Shown piece after piece: positions 1 through 10,761 of a stretch of DNA of 64,000 nt. Numbering within the stretch: the first letter of the stretch is position 1; every line of letters starts with the position of its first letter. This DNA is from Paragordius varius. Taxonomy: Eukaryota > Nematomorpha. A program made the translations under genes and the position numbers. The stretch is taken from NCBI GenBank assembly GCA_964247055.1, contig OZ176056.1, forward strand, positions 5,332,001 to 5,396,000, read 5' to 3'. Below the pieces are notes generated by a model. The model did not search any database. It saw only the letters and a program-made list of their open reading frames with translations, and was not told where the DNA came from.

Positions 1-158
1 CGGGCTTTAATTTCAAAATGAATCGCTTCCTAAAACAGCAACAGGTTCCAATACGACTTGATAAATATGTAATAATGTATTGATTAAATGGAACATTAAT
101 GTGCGGACCGCCAAGTTTTTAAATTTTGAGAATGGCCCATTAAAATTGCTGACCACTG
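1..158. mobile_element. hAT-type element, right part of deletion derivative (H)
   Basis: This is the window's first copy of a repeat that ends in ...GACCACTG; its reverse complement CAGTGGTCAGCAATTTTAAT resembles a hAT terminus. The left part lies before the window. Complete versions of the same segment run at 18,558-19,160, 24,047-24,647 and 46,941-47,530. Confidence 0.6.
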
Positions 159-904
159 TTGTAGTGTGGTGAAAGTTTATCGAAAATTTGTTAACTAAAG
201 ATAAATTTCAAAATAACATGAATCAAAGGTTAAAAGCATGAGACAAATAATGCACATTTGTATACCAGCTAACAAATTTTAGTCAATTCTCTTAATAATA
301 AAATATGTGAAATTACAATCATTCTGTCAAAATTTAATAAATGTCCTTCGGATTGCATTAAAAAACATTTTTTACAACATTAAGGTTATTCATTCATTGT
401 TGTAAAAGGAATTGGCCAATAATAATGTGAGTTGGCCTGCATAAATTGCATATATAATCGAATTACACATTTTTTTCAAGACAACAACTAAACTTCACAA
501 CTATATTTGGGAGTCAACTAGTTAAATTGTTTCCAGATATTCATACATTATAACCTGACTTACAGTTTGATTTTTGGGTTTAGAACAGATAAAATTGACA
601 CAAATGATATATCCAGCCCTTTTGAATCAGAAAATTTGAAATTATACATACGCAAAATTGACAAATATTTCAATTTTAAAAATATGACTTACACAATGAT
701 GTTACTCCTTATCAAAATTACGAAATCGGAAATAATGTTTTAAAGAAGCAGTATTATTTGATTGCGTTAAAGCTATAGAAATGGTTGGGGGACCTTGTGC
801 GGACGATGGGCCGCGTTTTTAACAGCCCCTTAAAGCACTACCTCTTTAAATCAAAAAATATCTTTTTAAATATTACTTTTGCCATTATGTAATATAAAAT
901 CTAC
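159..904. other. Intronic unit sequence, no gene
   Basis: Non-coding sequence shared with sister units at 11.3, 19.2, 24.7 and 47.5 kb. About 176 bp of it is missing from copy 2. Near 781-845 is a short block that recurs beside every type E exon, but its reading frame and splice phase are inconsistent between copies. Confidence 0.6.
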
Positions 905-964
905 CAATTGGAGCGCCTCGGTATTCAGGCTGTCCACTCGATTGACTCTTTTTTTCTTTTGACA
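905..964 (-). CDS. Microexon type E, copy 1
   Basis: 60 nt, acceptor TTCTAG, donor GTAGAT, phase 1 on both sides. Whole codons read SKEKKSQSSGQPEYRGAPI. Lys/Ser/Gln-rich and hydrophilic, fitting a linker rather than a folded domain. Identical in tandem copy 2 at 25,241. Confidence 0.65.
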
Positions 965-1977
965 CTAGAATTATGAAAAATAAAGTCTTAAATTTATATT
1001 ATTATATTATAAAAAATATCATTATAAGGTTTCAATTTTTCTGTAGAATATCCCGTGCCTCTAAGTATGCTATTAAGCAATTACGCATGATTAAGATATA
1101 TAGGCCGTTGAATTTTCTTGTATATTTTGTATACTTTTTAATGACAAAAACCGTTGGATTAAAATTGAAGAAAAAAACAATTAAAGATAAACCATAAAAA
1201 CTTGTTAACAAAAAAATCAATTTGTATATATCCTTTTACATTAAAAAGATTATATGTTTTAATTGGTAATAAATATAAATATATTCTCAATAATGAATAG
1301 GAAATGTAAAATTTAATATTCAGTTTCCTTAATTGTTTAAAACTTTTTTAAAAGTAGCATATTAAAAGGTTATTAAATAACATGCTGTGAATTTGGGACT
1401 TTTCGATTAGCAGTATGAAAATTTTTCAAATAATTGGTAGCGATTAAAAAGTATTATTATTTTCATTAATTCCAATATATTTTTTATTTGTTAGAAAAAT
1501 AGTTGAAAATTCTGTTTTAAAAAATAAATTTGATAAAATTTAAGTTATATAGGCATGGGATTATCTGCTAGAATATTAAGTAATTTTATTCAAAAGGAAA
1601 GACGATTATTAATCGAAATTCTAAAAATGTTGTTACAACAATCATTTTAATCATAAGATAATTTTAAAAAAAATATTAAATATAGCCTATTAAAACTTTG
1701 TCCATATACTTCCATACAGTTAATGATTCCTATAAATTTTGACATAAATAGTGCGCCATCCATAATCAAATGGTATTTTGGCGATTAACTCCTAAAAACT
1801 TTAAAGTATTGGTAAACTTAGAATGGTTTTATAATACTAAAAAAATATAGTGCCTCAACATATCTCAAATAAATAGTATCAATGCCACTGCAATTCACAA
1901 TTTAAGTCAAAAATATTTATTTAAATTTGTAGAGATCATTGATTTTAGGCAAAAATATTAATTAAAAAAATTTATAC
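965..1977. other. Intron between A and E exons, no gene
   Basis: The plus-strand frame at 973-1197 and its minus shadow lie in intron sequence conserved in all units, so I do not call them genes. 1,250-1,700 is diverged from other units. Nothing else is recognised. Confidence 0.6.
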
Positions 1978-2031
1978 CAGATGTATTATTTGGATTTAAT
2001 TTAGATTCCATTTCAATTCCATTTGTACCTT
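1978..2031 (-). CDS. Microexon type A, copy 1
   Basis: 54 nt, acceptor CCCAAG, donor GTATAA, phase 1-1. Codons read GTNGIEMESKLNPNNTS, with sequon NNT near the end. Diverged from the usual VANNGS or VTNGAE start but keeps the central ME-S/A-K core of the type. Identical at 26,295 in copy 2. Confidence 0.65.
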
Positions 2032-3001
2032 CTTGGGATTCTATAAATTATATAATACATAATGTTTATAAATAAACTTTGTTAAATCAATTATAAATGT
2101 AGTTTTACTGTCTTACCTAGATCTCTCAATCGGAAAACAATGAATTTTTAAATAATGATTTTTATTAATCTATTTTTGAAGAAGAAAACTTAAAAAAAAT
2201 ATTTATAAATTGTTTTAACTTCAAAAATCCATATCTTAAAAAAAAATAAAAATTTACAAAAAAATTATTAAAATTTATTTAAAAAAACCAAAATTAAAAT
2301 TTGTAAATATTATTTATTATGGGGAGAGCTTGTTTATATATGTATTTTTGCAGACAGTTTACCTATTATTTAAACAAAAACTGTGATTAACCGGTCTAGC
2401 TGAGAATGAGGAAAATTTACCATTTTCATTTATAAACAATAATTTTGCCGTATTTAAAAACAAGTGATACCTAAAATTAGAGTTTTAGTTTATATTTTTG
2501 TATGCAATGTTATTCTGAAAACTACTAAAAATACATTTTTGACCATATATTTGGCAGATAAGCATAAAAATTATTTGTCAAAGGGTATTGTGTGTCTTGG
2601 CATCGTATATATGGATCGGATGATGTTAGTATATAGAAATATTAAGTGTCAAACGCCAAAATAACTATATATGCACATGGCTATAAAAAGCTTCCTAACA
2701 AATTATAAGACAAAACGGACAAATTTTTAATCCTACATTAGGAAAAATATTGAGAAATAACCGAAGCATCACTCAAAAAATAAAAATATTAATAGTGTTT
2801 TTATATATTTCGGAACCATATTAGAATTTTCATATGGGATCAATATTTTGTAATTATATAAACATTGAAAAAAGTCGTATATTTTTTATGATTAATTAAT
2901 AAATCATTACATAACTCTTTAGATATCAAACAATTTAAAAACTTGACACTTTTCAATGTACATTTCTTCACTTTTCTAATTAAATTAAATCCTTTTTTTT
3001 A
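2032..3001. other. Very AT-rich intron, no gene
   Basis: Poly-A/T-rich sequence with no splice-bounded frame of the array type. The 66-codon frame at 2464-2664 is present in both tandem copies but has no recognisable domain or context, and its alternative start is weak, so it is not called. The conserved K block near 2,105-2,200 is present but carries an in-frame stop. Confidence 0.5.
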
Positions 3002-4227
3002 TACTAACCTCTTTTCGAGAAAATATTTAAATTATTAAAAAAATATCTTTATAAATTTGATTTATTTAGGTATCGTTATCTTTTATAATTTAAAATGATA
3101 TATTTGGCCTTGAAGAATAGTTATCCAACGATATTAACTGTTTCATATATATCAATATCCAAAGTTCGTAAATAAGGATGCTTTTCACCATTTTTATATT
3201 TTAAAAAATAAAATAGTAAAACATAAGTTTTAAATTGAAATGTGTAGAGTTTGATTAAAATGTCAAATTTAGCTGAAAATTATGCTGAGATTGGTTGAAA
3301 AAAGGTTTGTAATATGTGTTATTATACCGAAATTGGACAGAATAAATTAAATTACTAAATACCAGTAGAGCCTTCTATACCGTCCACTGTAATTTTTACG
3401 TTGGAGACTATAAATATATGAATAGTTGACAATTACATTTGAATTAATATAAATAAGTATCTATTACTTTGTTTTACTAACATAGTAAATACTGATGCAA
3501 AAAAGCGAATGATTAAAATATAAAATATTTGTAGGAAATATACTATACTAGTAATGAATAACTATCGCTTTATTGAGCTAAGTAAGGGTCGGTTGAATAT
3601 AAAATTCTAATTACTACCAAGTAATATTTACCCAAATAAAGTAAATGCAAATACTGATGGGATGATTTGCGGGATTTAATAAAAAAATGGAATAGAATCG
3701 TAAGACACTATTTTAAAATAATTCGAAACAACCACATCGGAAAATGCAAGACATTATTTGAAAAAACCTATTAAAATGAGACATTTATTAAAAAATATTT
3801 CTAGGACCGCTTTTATATATTAAGGATACAGAGAAAGATCCGATGGTTTCGACATCTAAACTGTATATTATCGTATAAATTGATGAATCTAATCTTTTTT
3901 CGCTAAAACCTATTATTTGCAAATTAATTTTTGCTTTTAAAATTTTTGCGGGCAATAATTTTCTTAGAAAAACCAGATTGATAATCATTGGAAAATTATA
4001 TTGCAAGGGAGATAACATGATAAGGTTAATTTATAAAAAAAAATTTTCAAACATCTCTTTAATGCCTATATCATGCGTTGTAAAATTTACGGTGTATTTA
4101 AAGATGCCATAACCCAAAGCGATATGGCTCAATACGATTAAGCGCTTCTGTGTGATGAATTTATCGGGTTAGAACTGCCGCTGAGTTATGCCATTTATAA
4201 ATAAATTGCGGAGATTATTGCGAATGC

Positions 4228-4263
<36 letters not shown>

Positions 4264-5453
4264 CTTAATAATTAGATTTATTTTTCCAATTACCCTTTTG
4301 ACTTTGTGACTAAAAAACTGTCGTTATGTGGGTATGGGTTATGACATCTTTAAATACACGGTAAATTTTACAACGCATTATATAGGCATTAAAGAAATGT
4401 TTGGAATTTTTTTTTCATAAATTAACCTTATCATGTTACCTCCCTTGCAATATAATTTTCCTATGATTAATCTGGTTTTTTAAGAAAATTATTGCCCGCA
4501 AAAATTTTAAAGGCAAAAATTAATTAGAAAATAATAAGTTTTAGCGAAAAAAGATTGGAATCATCATTTATACGATAATATACAGTTTAGATGTCGAAAC
4601 CATCGGATTCTCTGTTTCCTTTATATATAAAAGCGGTTCTAGAAATACTTTTTAAGAAAAAGTTTCATTTTAATAGGTTTTTTCAAATAATGTCTTACAT
4701 TTTCCGATGTGGTTGTTTAGAATTATTTAAAAATGGTGTCTTACGATTTTATTCCATTTTCCAATATTAAATCTCACAAATCATCCCATCAGTATTTGCA
4801 TTTACTTTATTTGGGTAAATATTACTTGGTAGTAATTAGAATTTTATATTCAACCGACACTTACTTAGCTCAATAAAGCGATAGTTATTCATTACTAGTA
4901 TAGTATATTTCCTACAAATATTTTATATTTTAATCATTCGCTTTTTTTTGCATCAGTATTTACTATGTTGGTAACACTAGGTAGTCGATACTTATTTATA
5001 TTAATGCAAATGTAATTATCAACTACTCATATATTTATAGCTCCAACGTCAAAGTTACAGTGGACGTTATAGAAGGCTCTACTGGTATTTAGTAATTTAA
5101 TTTATTCTGTCCAATTTCGGTATAATAACACATATCAACATAAACTTTTCAGCTAATCACATAATTTTCAGCTAAATTTGACATTTTATAATCAAACTCT
5201 ACACATTTTAATTTAAAACTTATGTTTTACTATTTTATTTTTTAAAATATAAAAATGGTGAAAAGCATCATTAATTACGAACTTTGGATATTGATATAAA
5301 TGAAACAGTTAATATCGTTGGATAACTATTCTTTAAGGCCAAATATATCATTTTAAATATTATAAAAGATAACAAAAACTTAAATAAATCAAATTTATAA
5401 AGATTAAATTTTTTTAATTAAATTTTTAATATTTTCTCAGAAAGAGGTTAGTA
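3002..5453. repeat. 2.45-kb fold-back (inverted repeat) element
   Basis: Two arms of about 1.1 kb (3,002-4,115 and 4,336-5,453) are reverse complements with scattered differences. The outer ends are TACTAACCTC and GAGGTTAGTA; the 220-base spacer holds a (TA)n run at 4,231-4,259. No coding capacity was seen; the 76-codon frame at 3788-4018 is arm sequence. It resembles a fold-back DNA transposon. It sits in an intron of the minus-strand gene, so its transcript would fold into a very long hairpin. Confidence 0.85.
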
Positions 5454-5877
5454 CGAATTATATTCATAAGAGATTCAATTTTTCTGCAACCTCTGCCTCT
5501 CTAAGTATGCAATTACAATTACGCATGATCGAGAAATTGGCCGTTAATATTTTTGTAAAGTTTGTATACTTTTTTAACAAAATACCGAATTCAATCTGTT
5601 AATATTTAATAAGAAAATAATTAAAAACATATAAAATTTTTAAAACACTAATTTATATTATCCATTTACGATAAAATTATGCGCCATCAATAATCAAAAA
5701 TATATATATTAAGGCGAATAACTCTTTAAAAAAAACTCCAAAGTATTAGTTAATTTAGAATGTTTTTTTAAATTTAATATCTAACAAAATATATCTGCAC
5801 TTTACTTATTCATTTTAGTTAGACTTTTTTTTTAAAAAAAAATTGTTGAGAATCTTGGAAATCAAAAATATAAATAA
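5454..5877. other. Intronic unit sequence, no gene
   Basis: Matches the conserved A-E intron of sister units (for example 17,215-17,680). No E exon is found here; the fold-back element lies where it would be expected. Confidence 0.55.
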
Positions 5878-5940
5878 CAGATATATTATTTGGTTTTCCA
5901 CTTTCTTTAGATTCCATATCAGCTCCATCGATTGTTACTT
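5878..5940 (-). pseudogene. Microexon type A, splice-site-defective copy
   Basis: The frame is open for 20 codons, VTIDGADMESKESGKPNNIS, but the donor GT reads TT and the usual acceptor CAG reads CAA. An AG three bases inside could still serve as acceptor. Probably a dead exon. The same lesions are in copy 2 at 30,180, so they predate the 24-kb duplication. Confidence 0.55.
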
Positions 5941-6481
5941 TTGAAGATTTTAAAATACATAATATATATTTAATATATTTAAGTTAAATTATATTGCGAA
6001 ATCGGTCATCAATGTAGTTTTTAAATATTTCATACAATTCACTGTATCTCTCAATTAGAAAATATTGAAAAACTCAAAATGGTTTTCTGCTATTTTTGAA
6101 GGATAATTTCGTTTAAGCTTTTACAGCATCTAACTTAACGGTACCAATTTGTATAAATATCCATTACGATAAAATTAATATAAAATAGCCAAATAAATTT
6201 TTTCAAATAGTACCACAACGCTAATGATTCATACGAATGATATTATTGCGCCATCATTAATCAAATATGTATTCTGGCGAATAACTTTTTAAAGAACTCT
6301 ATATCAACTTAAAATCTGTTGAGTTGAATATATATTAAGTAAATATAGTGCCTCAACATATCTTAAATCATAAATAGTGACCAGTAAGTCACTGTAATTA
6401 CTGATGATTTTAGTTGCAACCCGTTTTTTAAAGAAATTTTGTTAAAAGATTTTGGCAAAAAAATTTAAAAAAACTTTATAC

Positions 6482-6541
6482 CATATATAGTATTTGTTTT
6501 TCCACTTTCATTAGATTCGATCTCAGCTCCATTAGTTACTT
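6482..6541 (-). CDS. Microexon type A, copy 3
   Basis: 60 nt, acceptor CTCCAG, donor GTATAA, phase 1-1. Codons read VTNGAEIESNESGKTNTIY. The tandem counterpart at 30,785 has Lys for the second Glu of the core. Confidence 0.68.
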
Positions 6542-7141
6542 CTGGAGATAATAAAATACATAGTATATAATTAATATTTATAAATTAAATTATATTGCTA
6601 AATCGGTTATAAAGTAGTTTTTGTTATTTTCATATAATTCACTAGATCTCTCAATCGGAAAATATAGATGACTAAAAATGATGATTTTATTAGTCGGCTC
6701 TTTTTGAATTATTTTATATTAATTTGTTAATTTGAAAATAATTAATCTTTAATGAAAATATTCAACTAAAATTTGAAAGTCTTTTCAAATAGTTTTGCTT
6801 CGAAGACTAAATATATTTTGCATATATTTTTCATAACAGATTAGATACACATTTGACCTAACAACTAAAATTTATAATTGGGGGTTTAAAATGATCAATC
6901 CTTATGAAAATTTCCAAGATATCAATATAGAGAGTTTATGTTATTCGTTTAAAAGCTATGACTTTTAAGTTCATGTCATCAAAGTTTACTGTAAAATTAA
7001 TTTATTATATTTGGCCTACTGCCTTTATTTTGGTATTATGTTGCATTTCAGATATTACCATAAATATGATAATATATGTGAAAAAATATTAAGACATTGT
7101 TACTCAAAATTATATTAAACCATATATTTTAAAATTATAAC
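6542..7141. other. Intron, no gene
   Basis: Holds block K (6,600-6,710), a stretch before each A exon that is open for about 40 codons on the minus strand but has no donor. The candidate V exon seen in other units is frame-broken here (near 7,000-7,030). Confidence 0.45.
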
Positions 7142-7198
7142 TTTTTGTTTTTGGATTAGTATCATTGTTAGCAGGCGCATTGTCCTTTTCTTCGGAAT
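7142..7198 (-). CDS. Microexon type B, copy 1
   Basis: 57 nt, acceptor TTTGAAG, codons SEEKDNAPANNDTNPKTK. The usual ATTG|GTAT end is lost; the next in-phase donor is GTTATA, which keeps phase 1 but leaves A rather than G as the last base. Acidic and Asn-rich with the PAN core. One residue differs in copy 2. Confidence 0.5.
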
Positions 7199-7342
7199 CT
7201 TCAAATATTATTTAGAGTAAAGTATTTAATATTTTTGTTATATTAATACTAAAACATCATTAATAAAATGCCAAGTCTAATATTTATAAAATTATATTGC
7301 AAAAGGGGTTGTGCAGTTAAAGAATGACCTTATAGCCTCACA

Positions 7343-7650
7343 CAGTGGTGGAACTATAAATTGTGCCCCCCCGCAATTAAATACTGGCCAACCTTTCCCC
7401 CAAAATCGTATGAAGTTATCTTTTCACCTGGCGCCTAACTTAGATTCCTTAACATATATTTAAACCTATCCTATGTGAAGCTTTCTCGATTTCGCCTGTC
7501 AGCATGCTCACATATTCGTTGATAAAGACACATTGTCAACATATGCGTAGAATACAAACCTATTATAGCAGCGGGGAAACTGCTTAATAAATTAATTGCT
7601 AAAAGTTATTTTTTCGGAATTCGGATAAATAAAATTTAGACATTGTTTAG
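7343..7650. mobile_element. hAT-type element, left fragment (H2)
   Basis: Starts CAGTGGTGGAACTATAAATT after flank GCCTCACA, the same target as the other H copies. The sequence leaves the family near 7,650, so only the left part remains. Confidence 0.6.
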
Positions 7651-8240
7651 TCAGATATGGTAAAAGTTTTTTGTATTTATTCCAAAAAATAGAATATTTA
7701 ATTTATTGACAATTATATAAATTAAAATGTTATTGTAGTAGTTGGAAAGAGCAAATATCTTGTATACAATATGTCCAATTTTGGGGTCCGGTTGACGTTA
7801 AAATTCTTATTATAGGCATAAAGTTGAGTAATCTTTTATTAACATAAAAAAGCTACTGGGTTCATCATATGATATTTAAATTATTTTGCCCAAAATTTTA
7901 ATTTAGTATAACATTTTTCGGGATTATTAAATTGCAAGCCAGACATGAATCATAAAATTATATAACAAATTTATTATAAAATCAGATATTAAACTACTAT
8001 ATTATATAATAATGTGAAAGTTCATCTAAAGAGGAGAGCTGATTTTCCGTATTAAAATGCATTCAAACACTTAAAATAAAATTTATTTTGCCTCTTATAT
8101 TAATTTATAAGGCGGCAAAAGGCCAATGATAGTTTAACATTACTTTTAAAATTTATGCATTTAGGTCATATAATGCAGGTATATACTTTAGCTCGATATC
8201 TTAGATATAAAAGTATGCATTTTAATGGTTGTTCATTCCA
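7651..8240. other. Sequence found only in this unit type, no gene
   Basis: Repeated only in copy 2 at 31.97-32.54 kb. No splice-bounded exon or transposon end was seen. The plus-strand 71-codon frame at 8155-8370 spans the hairpin and is not called. Confidence 0.5.
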
Positions 8241-8241
8241 C

Positions 8242-8338
8242 ACTATAGTTGCGCAATTTGCTACACAGTGTATGGAAGAAACAACAAACAATCACCTTTA
8301 TTTTTTCATGCACTGTGTTGCAAAATACCCAACTAGAG
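8242..8338. repeat. Imperfect hairpin of ~95 bp
   Basis: Arms 8,242-8,281 and about 8,300-8,338 are inverted copies around CTAGTTG...ACACAGTG. About 30 of 39 positions are identical, with further G-U pairs, and the loop is about 20 bases. The same hairpin is in copy 2 at about 32,540-32,637. It could be a precursor-miRNA-like structure or a remnant of a small palindromic element. Confidence 0.5.
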
Positions 8339-8397
8339 GGACAACGATTATAATACATGAGAATCGTTGAAATCTTCGATAAATCAAAAAAGGACTT

Positions 8398-8401
<4 letters not shown>

Positions 8402-8434
<33 letters not shown>
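8402..8434. repeat. (TA)n microsatellite
   Basis: Uninterrupted TA run, a few bases longer in copy 2 (32,700-32,736). Confidence 0.95.
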
Positions 8435-8437
<3 letters not shown>

Positions 8438-9200
8438 TAAGTAAAGGATTTTTTACATAGTTATTTAATTAAGAATGGCAAAAACGTTTACAAAAGATTT
8501 TAAATATATAGTTAATATTTAGTAAATATTTTATTTTTTCTATAACTTTTTTAAGATTAGAAAAAAAATAAAAAAAAAGTAAAAAAATATATAATAGTGG
8601 AAATGATGTAAAGATATTAACTAGTGAAAACCAGTATCAATACTGGAAAAATCTAAGGAAACCGGGTTTCCTTTTTTATTCACATCACCCATAGTTATAA
8701 AAAGTCTCTAATGGATGGATTGATTGTACAATCGTTTTATTGTAAAATATATTTCTATAACAATGTACAAAAATCGCCTGAAATTATTGATCTATTCATT
8801 TTTGTAATCATTTATACGCGTTTTTGCCATCTGTTTAACTATATAAAATGCGTGATTCTTTACATATTTATTTAAATAAACTTTGCAAAACTTTATTGTA
8901 TACAATTTTTATTCAAGCATCATGTTATCAATCAAAAGCAATATCTTTTTAATCGTCATTGCTTGAAATAATGCTTTTGCTTAGCTTAACATAAAAGTTA
9001 TAAAAATCATTATAACCTATTAAATTTATCTCTCTAATAATTACTATGAAATTGGTATAACTATTTATTATATTTTAGCAACTAACTATTAAATAAACCT
9101 TAAGTTCTAAACAAGTAATTTAAGAAAGTCTTTTTTAAATTTAATATATACATCATTCTCAGTCAAAAGGAACATTTTTTCCGCAAAGACAACTGATGAA
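8435..9200. other. AT-rich intron, no gene
   Basis: No exon or transposon signature is recognised. The stretch is shared only with copy 2. Confidence 0.5.
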
Positions 9201-9211
9201 ATGTAAGTTTG

Positions 9212-9302
9212 CATGAACAAATGTTGTCTTTGCTTGTAAATGTTGCTTTTGGCTGTAAAAACGTTGCATTTGACTGAAAAAGTGTTTGGCTGAAAAACGG
9301 TA
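9212..9302. repeat. Degenerate ~20-bp tandem repeat
   Basis: Four or so imperfect copies of a unit like AAATGTTGCTTTTGGCTGTA lie head to tail. Present in copy 2 with few changes. No coding potential was seen. Confidence 0.6.
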
Positions 9303-9445
9303 TGTTAATGTTCCTCAACAAATATGTCTAATTAAATTTCTAAGACCCATGTAATTATTGATGATTAAAATGGTTATCGAAGTTTTGTAATAAATTGTGG
9401 TAAGCTTGATCTTAGGTTAAAAAAATAAATTAAACAATTATATAC

Positions 9446-9487
9446 CATAAATAGTTGTTGTCTTTGTTTTAGTTACCCTCTCCATAT
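9446..9487 (-). CDS. Microexon type A, short variant
   Basis: 42 nt, the shortest A copy. Acceptor ATATTAG, donor GTATAT, phase 1-1. Codons read MERVTKTKTTTIY, with Lys/Thr replacing the usual acidic stretch. Copy 2 has Glu for Val. Assigned to type A from its flanking introns. Confidence 0.6.
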
Positions 9488-10394
9488 CTAATATTGAAGA
9501 TGATATAAAATCGGTAAATAATTACTGTCAAAGATTAGATATTTGACCAAATTGGTCATGTAATTTAAATAAATGCCACTTCTTTCCATGGAGGCGGAAA
9601 TTAACTATAATTTTTACGACTTTTTAAAAAAATCCACAACATTAGTTATTTTTAAAAAATAAGTATTAAATACAGTTAAATATGAAATTTGATAAATTAA
9701 TATCATGAGATTTGTTTATTAGTGTAGTTTATGGACAAAGGCTAATATTTTTCATAATAATGTAACTCGTTCGTGAAAATGTAAAGAAATAGTATTAAAA
9801 AATGAGAAATGATCCGGATCGTAAAACATTTTTGCTTTAGGTAAAAATAAATCTTCTCAAATACCGAAAGAATCATAATTATTTTGTTCGGAAAGGCCGT
9901 TAAGTAGTGTCTTAGGTAGACAAAATTGATAATTTATAAAATTATTATTATACATACATATAAAACGGTATGATTACATATGTATATCAAGCCAACAAAT
10001 TTGATATAATCTTTTACAACAAGTAAGTAAAGTGTGTCAACATCAGATGTTTAAATAATTCAAATATAATTTGGACTTTTGTTGAAAAAGGTTTCATATA
10101 ATATATAAAATTAAGTGTAATAATCCATCATATTGTAATAAAATCAAATTTAATTTTTTGAATATAATCGGACTTTCATCAAAATTTAATTATTTAAAAA
10201 AATGAAAAATCATTTTTCAAATTTGACCTCATCGGAGTTAAATATGTTTGCAAAATTATTCTGTATTAAAAGATATTTACTACCTAACAAGCAAAATTTT
10301 GAATTGGGGGTTTATAATTATCAATCCATTTAAAGAGAATCTTATGTTATTTGTTTTATAAGCGGTGACTATTAATGATGTCATCTAAGTTTAC
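9488..10394. other. Intron between B and A exons, no gene
   Basis: Unit-type intron joined to sequence seen only here and in copy 2. The first half is unlike other units; from 9,940 on it matches the conserved B-A intron. Confidence 0.5.
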
Positions 10395-10424
10395 TGTAAA
10401 ATAATTTTTTGGATTTGGGTACCA
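10395..10424 (-). CDS. Candidate microexon type V
   Basis: 30 nt between GGGTAG and GTAAAC, phase 1-1, codons VPKSKKLFY. Equal-length, in-frame copies are at 18,202, 34,715 and 46,558; copies at 7.0, 14.6, 21.3, 23.9 and 43.0 kb are broken. The conservation is no higher than that of the intron around it, so this call is weak. Confidence 0.3.
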
Positions 10425-10571
10425 CTACCCTTATTTTGGTGTTATTTTACATTTAAAACCATAAATATGATAATATAAATAAAAAATTAATTATACAATG
10501 TTAATCTAAATTATATTGAACCAATGATATAAGAAATATAACTTTTAGCTATTATACGAAAAACTATATAC

Positions 10572-10613
10572 CAATTGGACAATCCTTGTCCAGAACATTT
10601 TCCATTTCTTCGT
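10572..10613 (-). CDS. Microexon type B, copy 2
   Basis: 42 nt, acceptor TTTGAAG, donor GTATAT, phase 1-1. Codons EEMENVLDKDCPI. It lacks the PAN core and carries the only Cys seen in a B exon. Identical at 34,892. Confidence 0.65.
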
Positions 10614-10761
10614 CTTCAAATATTATTTAGAGTAAAGTATTTGATATTTTACATTGTTATATTAATACTAAAACATAATTAATAAAATGCAAGGTCTAAT
10701 ATTTATAAGAATATTTTGCAAAAAGAATTGTGCAGTTAAAATATGGCCTTATAGCCTCACT

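Noticed and set aside
781-845. Short block beside every E exon (also 13.3, 16.9, 19.8, 22.4, 41.3, 41.9, 51.8, 51.9 kb) as a further microexon
   Set aside because: AG and GT-like borders occur, but copies give lengths of 27, 30, 32 or 35 nt and inconsistent phases, with stops in several. It is better seen as conserved intron of unknown role.
973-1220. Plus- and minus-strand frames of 62-74 codons, repeated at 25,309-25,556 and in part at 13,542 and 37,883
   Set aside because: They lie in the conserved intron between E and A. Other units carry stops in the same place, there is no domain, and the residues simply follow AT-rich base composition.
2464-2664. 66-codon plus-strand frame
   Set aside because: Present only in the two tandem copies, no ATG at its first codon, no recognisable domain or neighbours.
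3788-4018. 76-codon minus frame in the palindrome arm
   Set aside because: The mirrored arm does not keep the frame, and the copy in the second 24-kb unit differs by an indel.
8155-8370. 71-codon plus frame kept in both copies
   Set aside because: It spans the hairpin arms and loop, so conservation is explained by recent duplication. No relatives were recognised.
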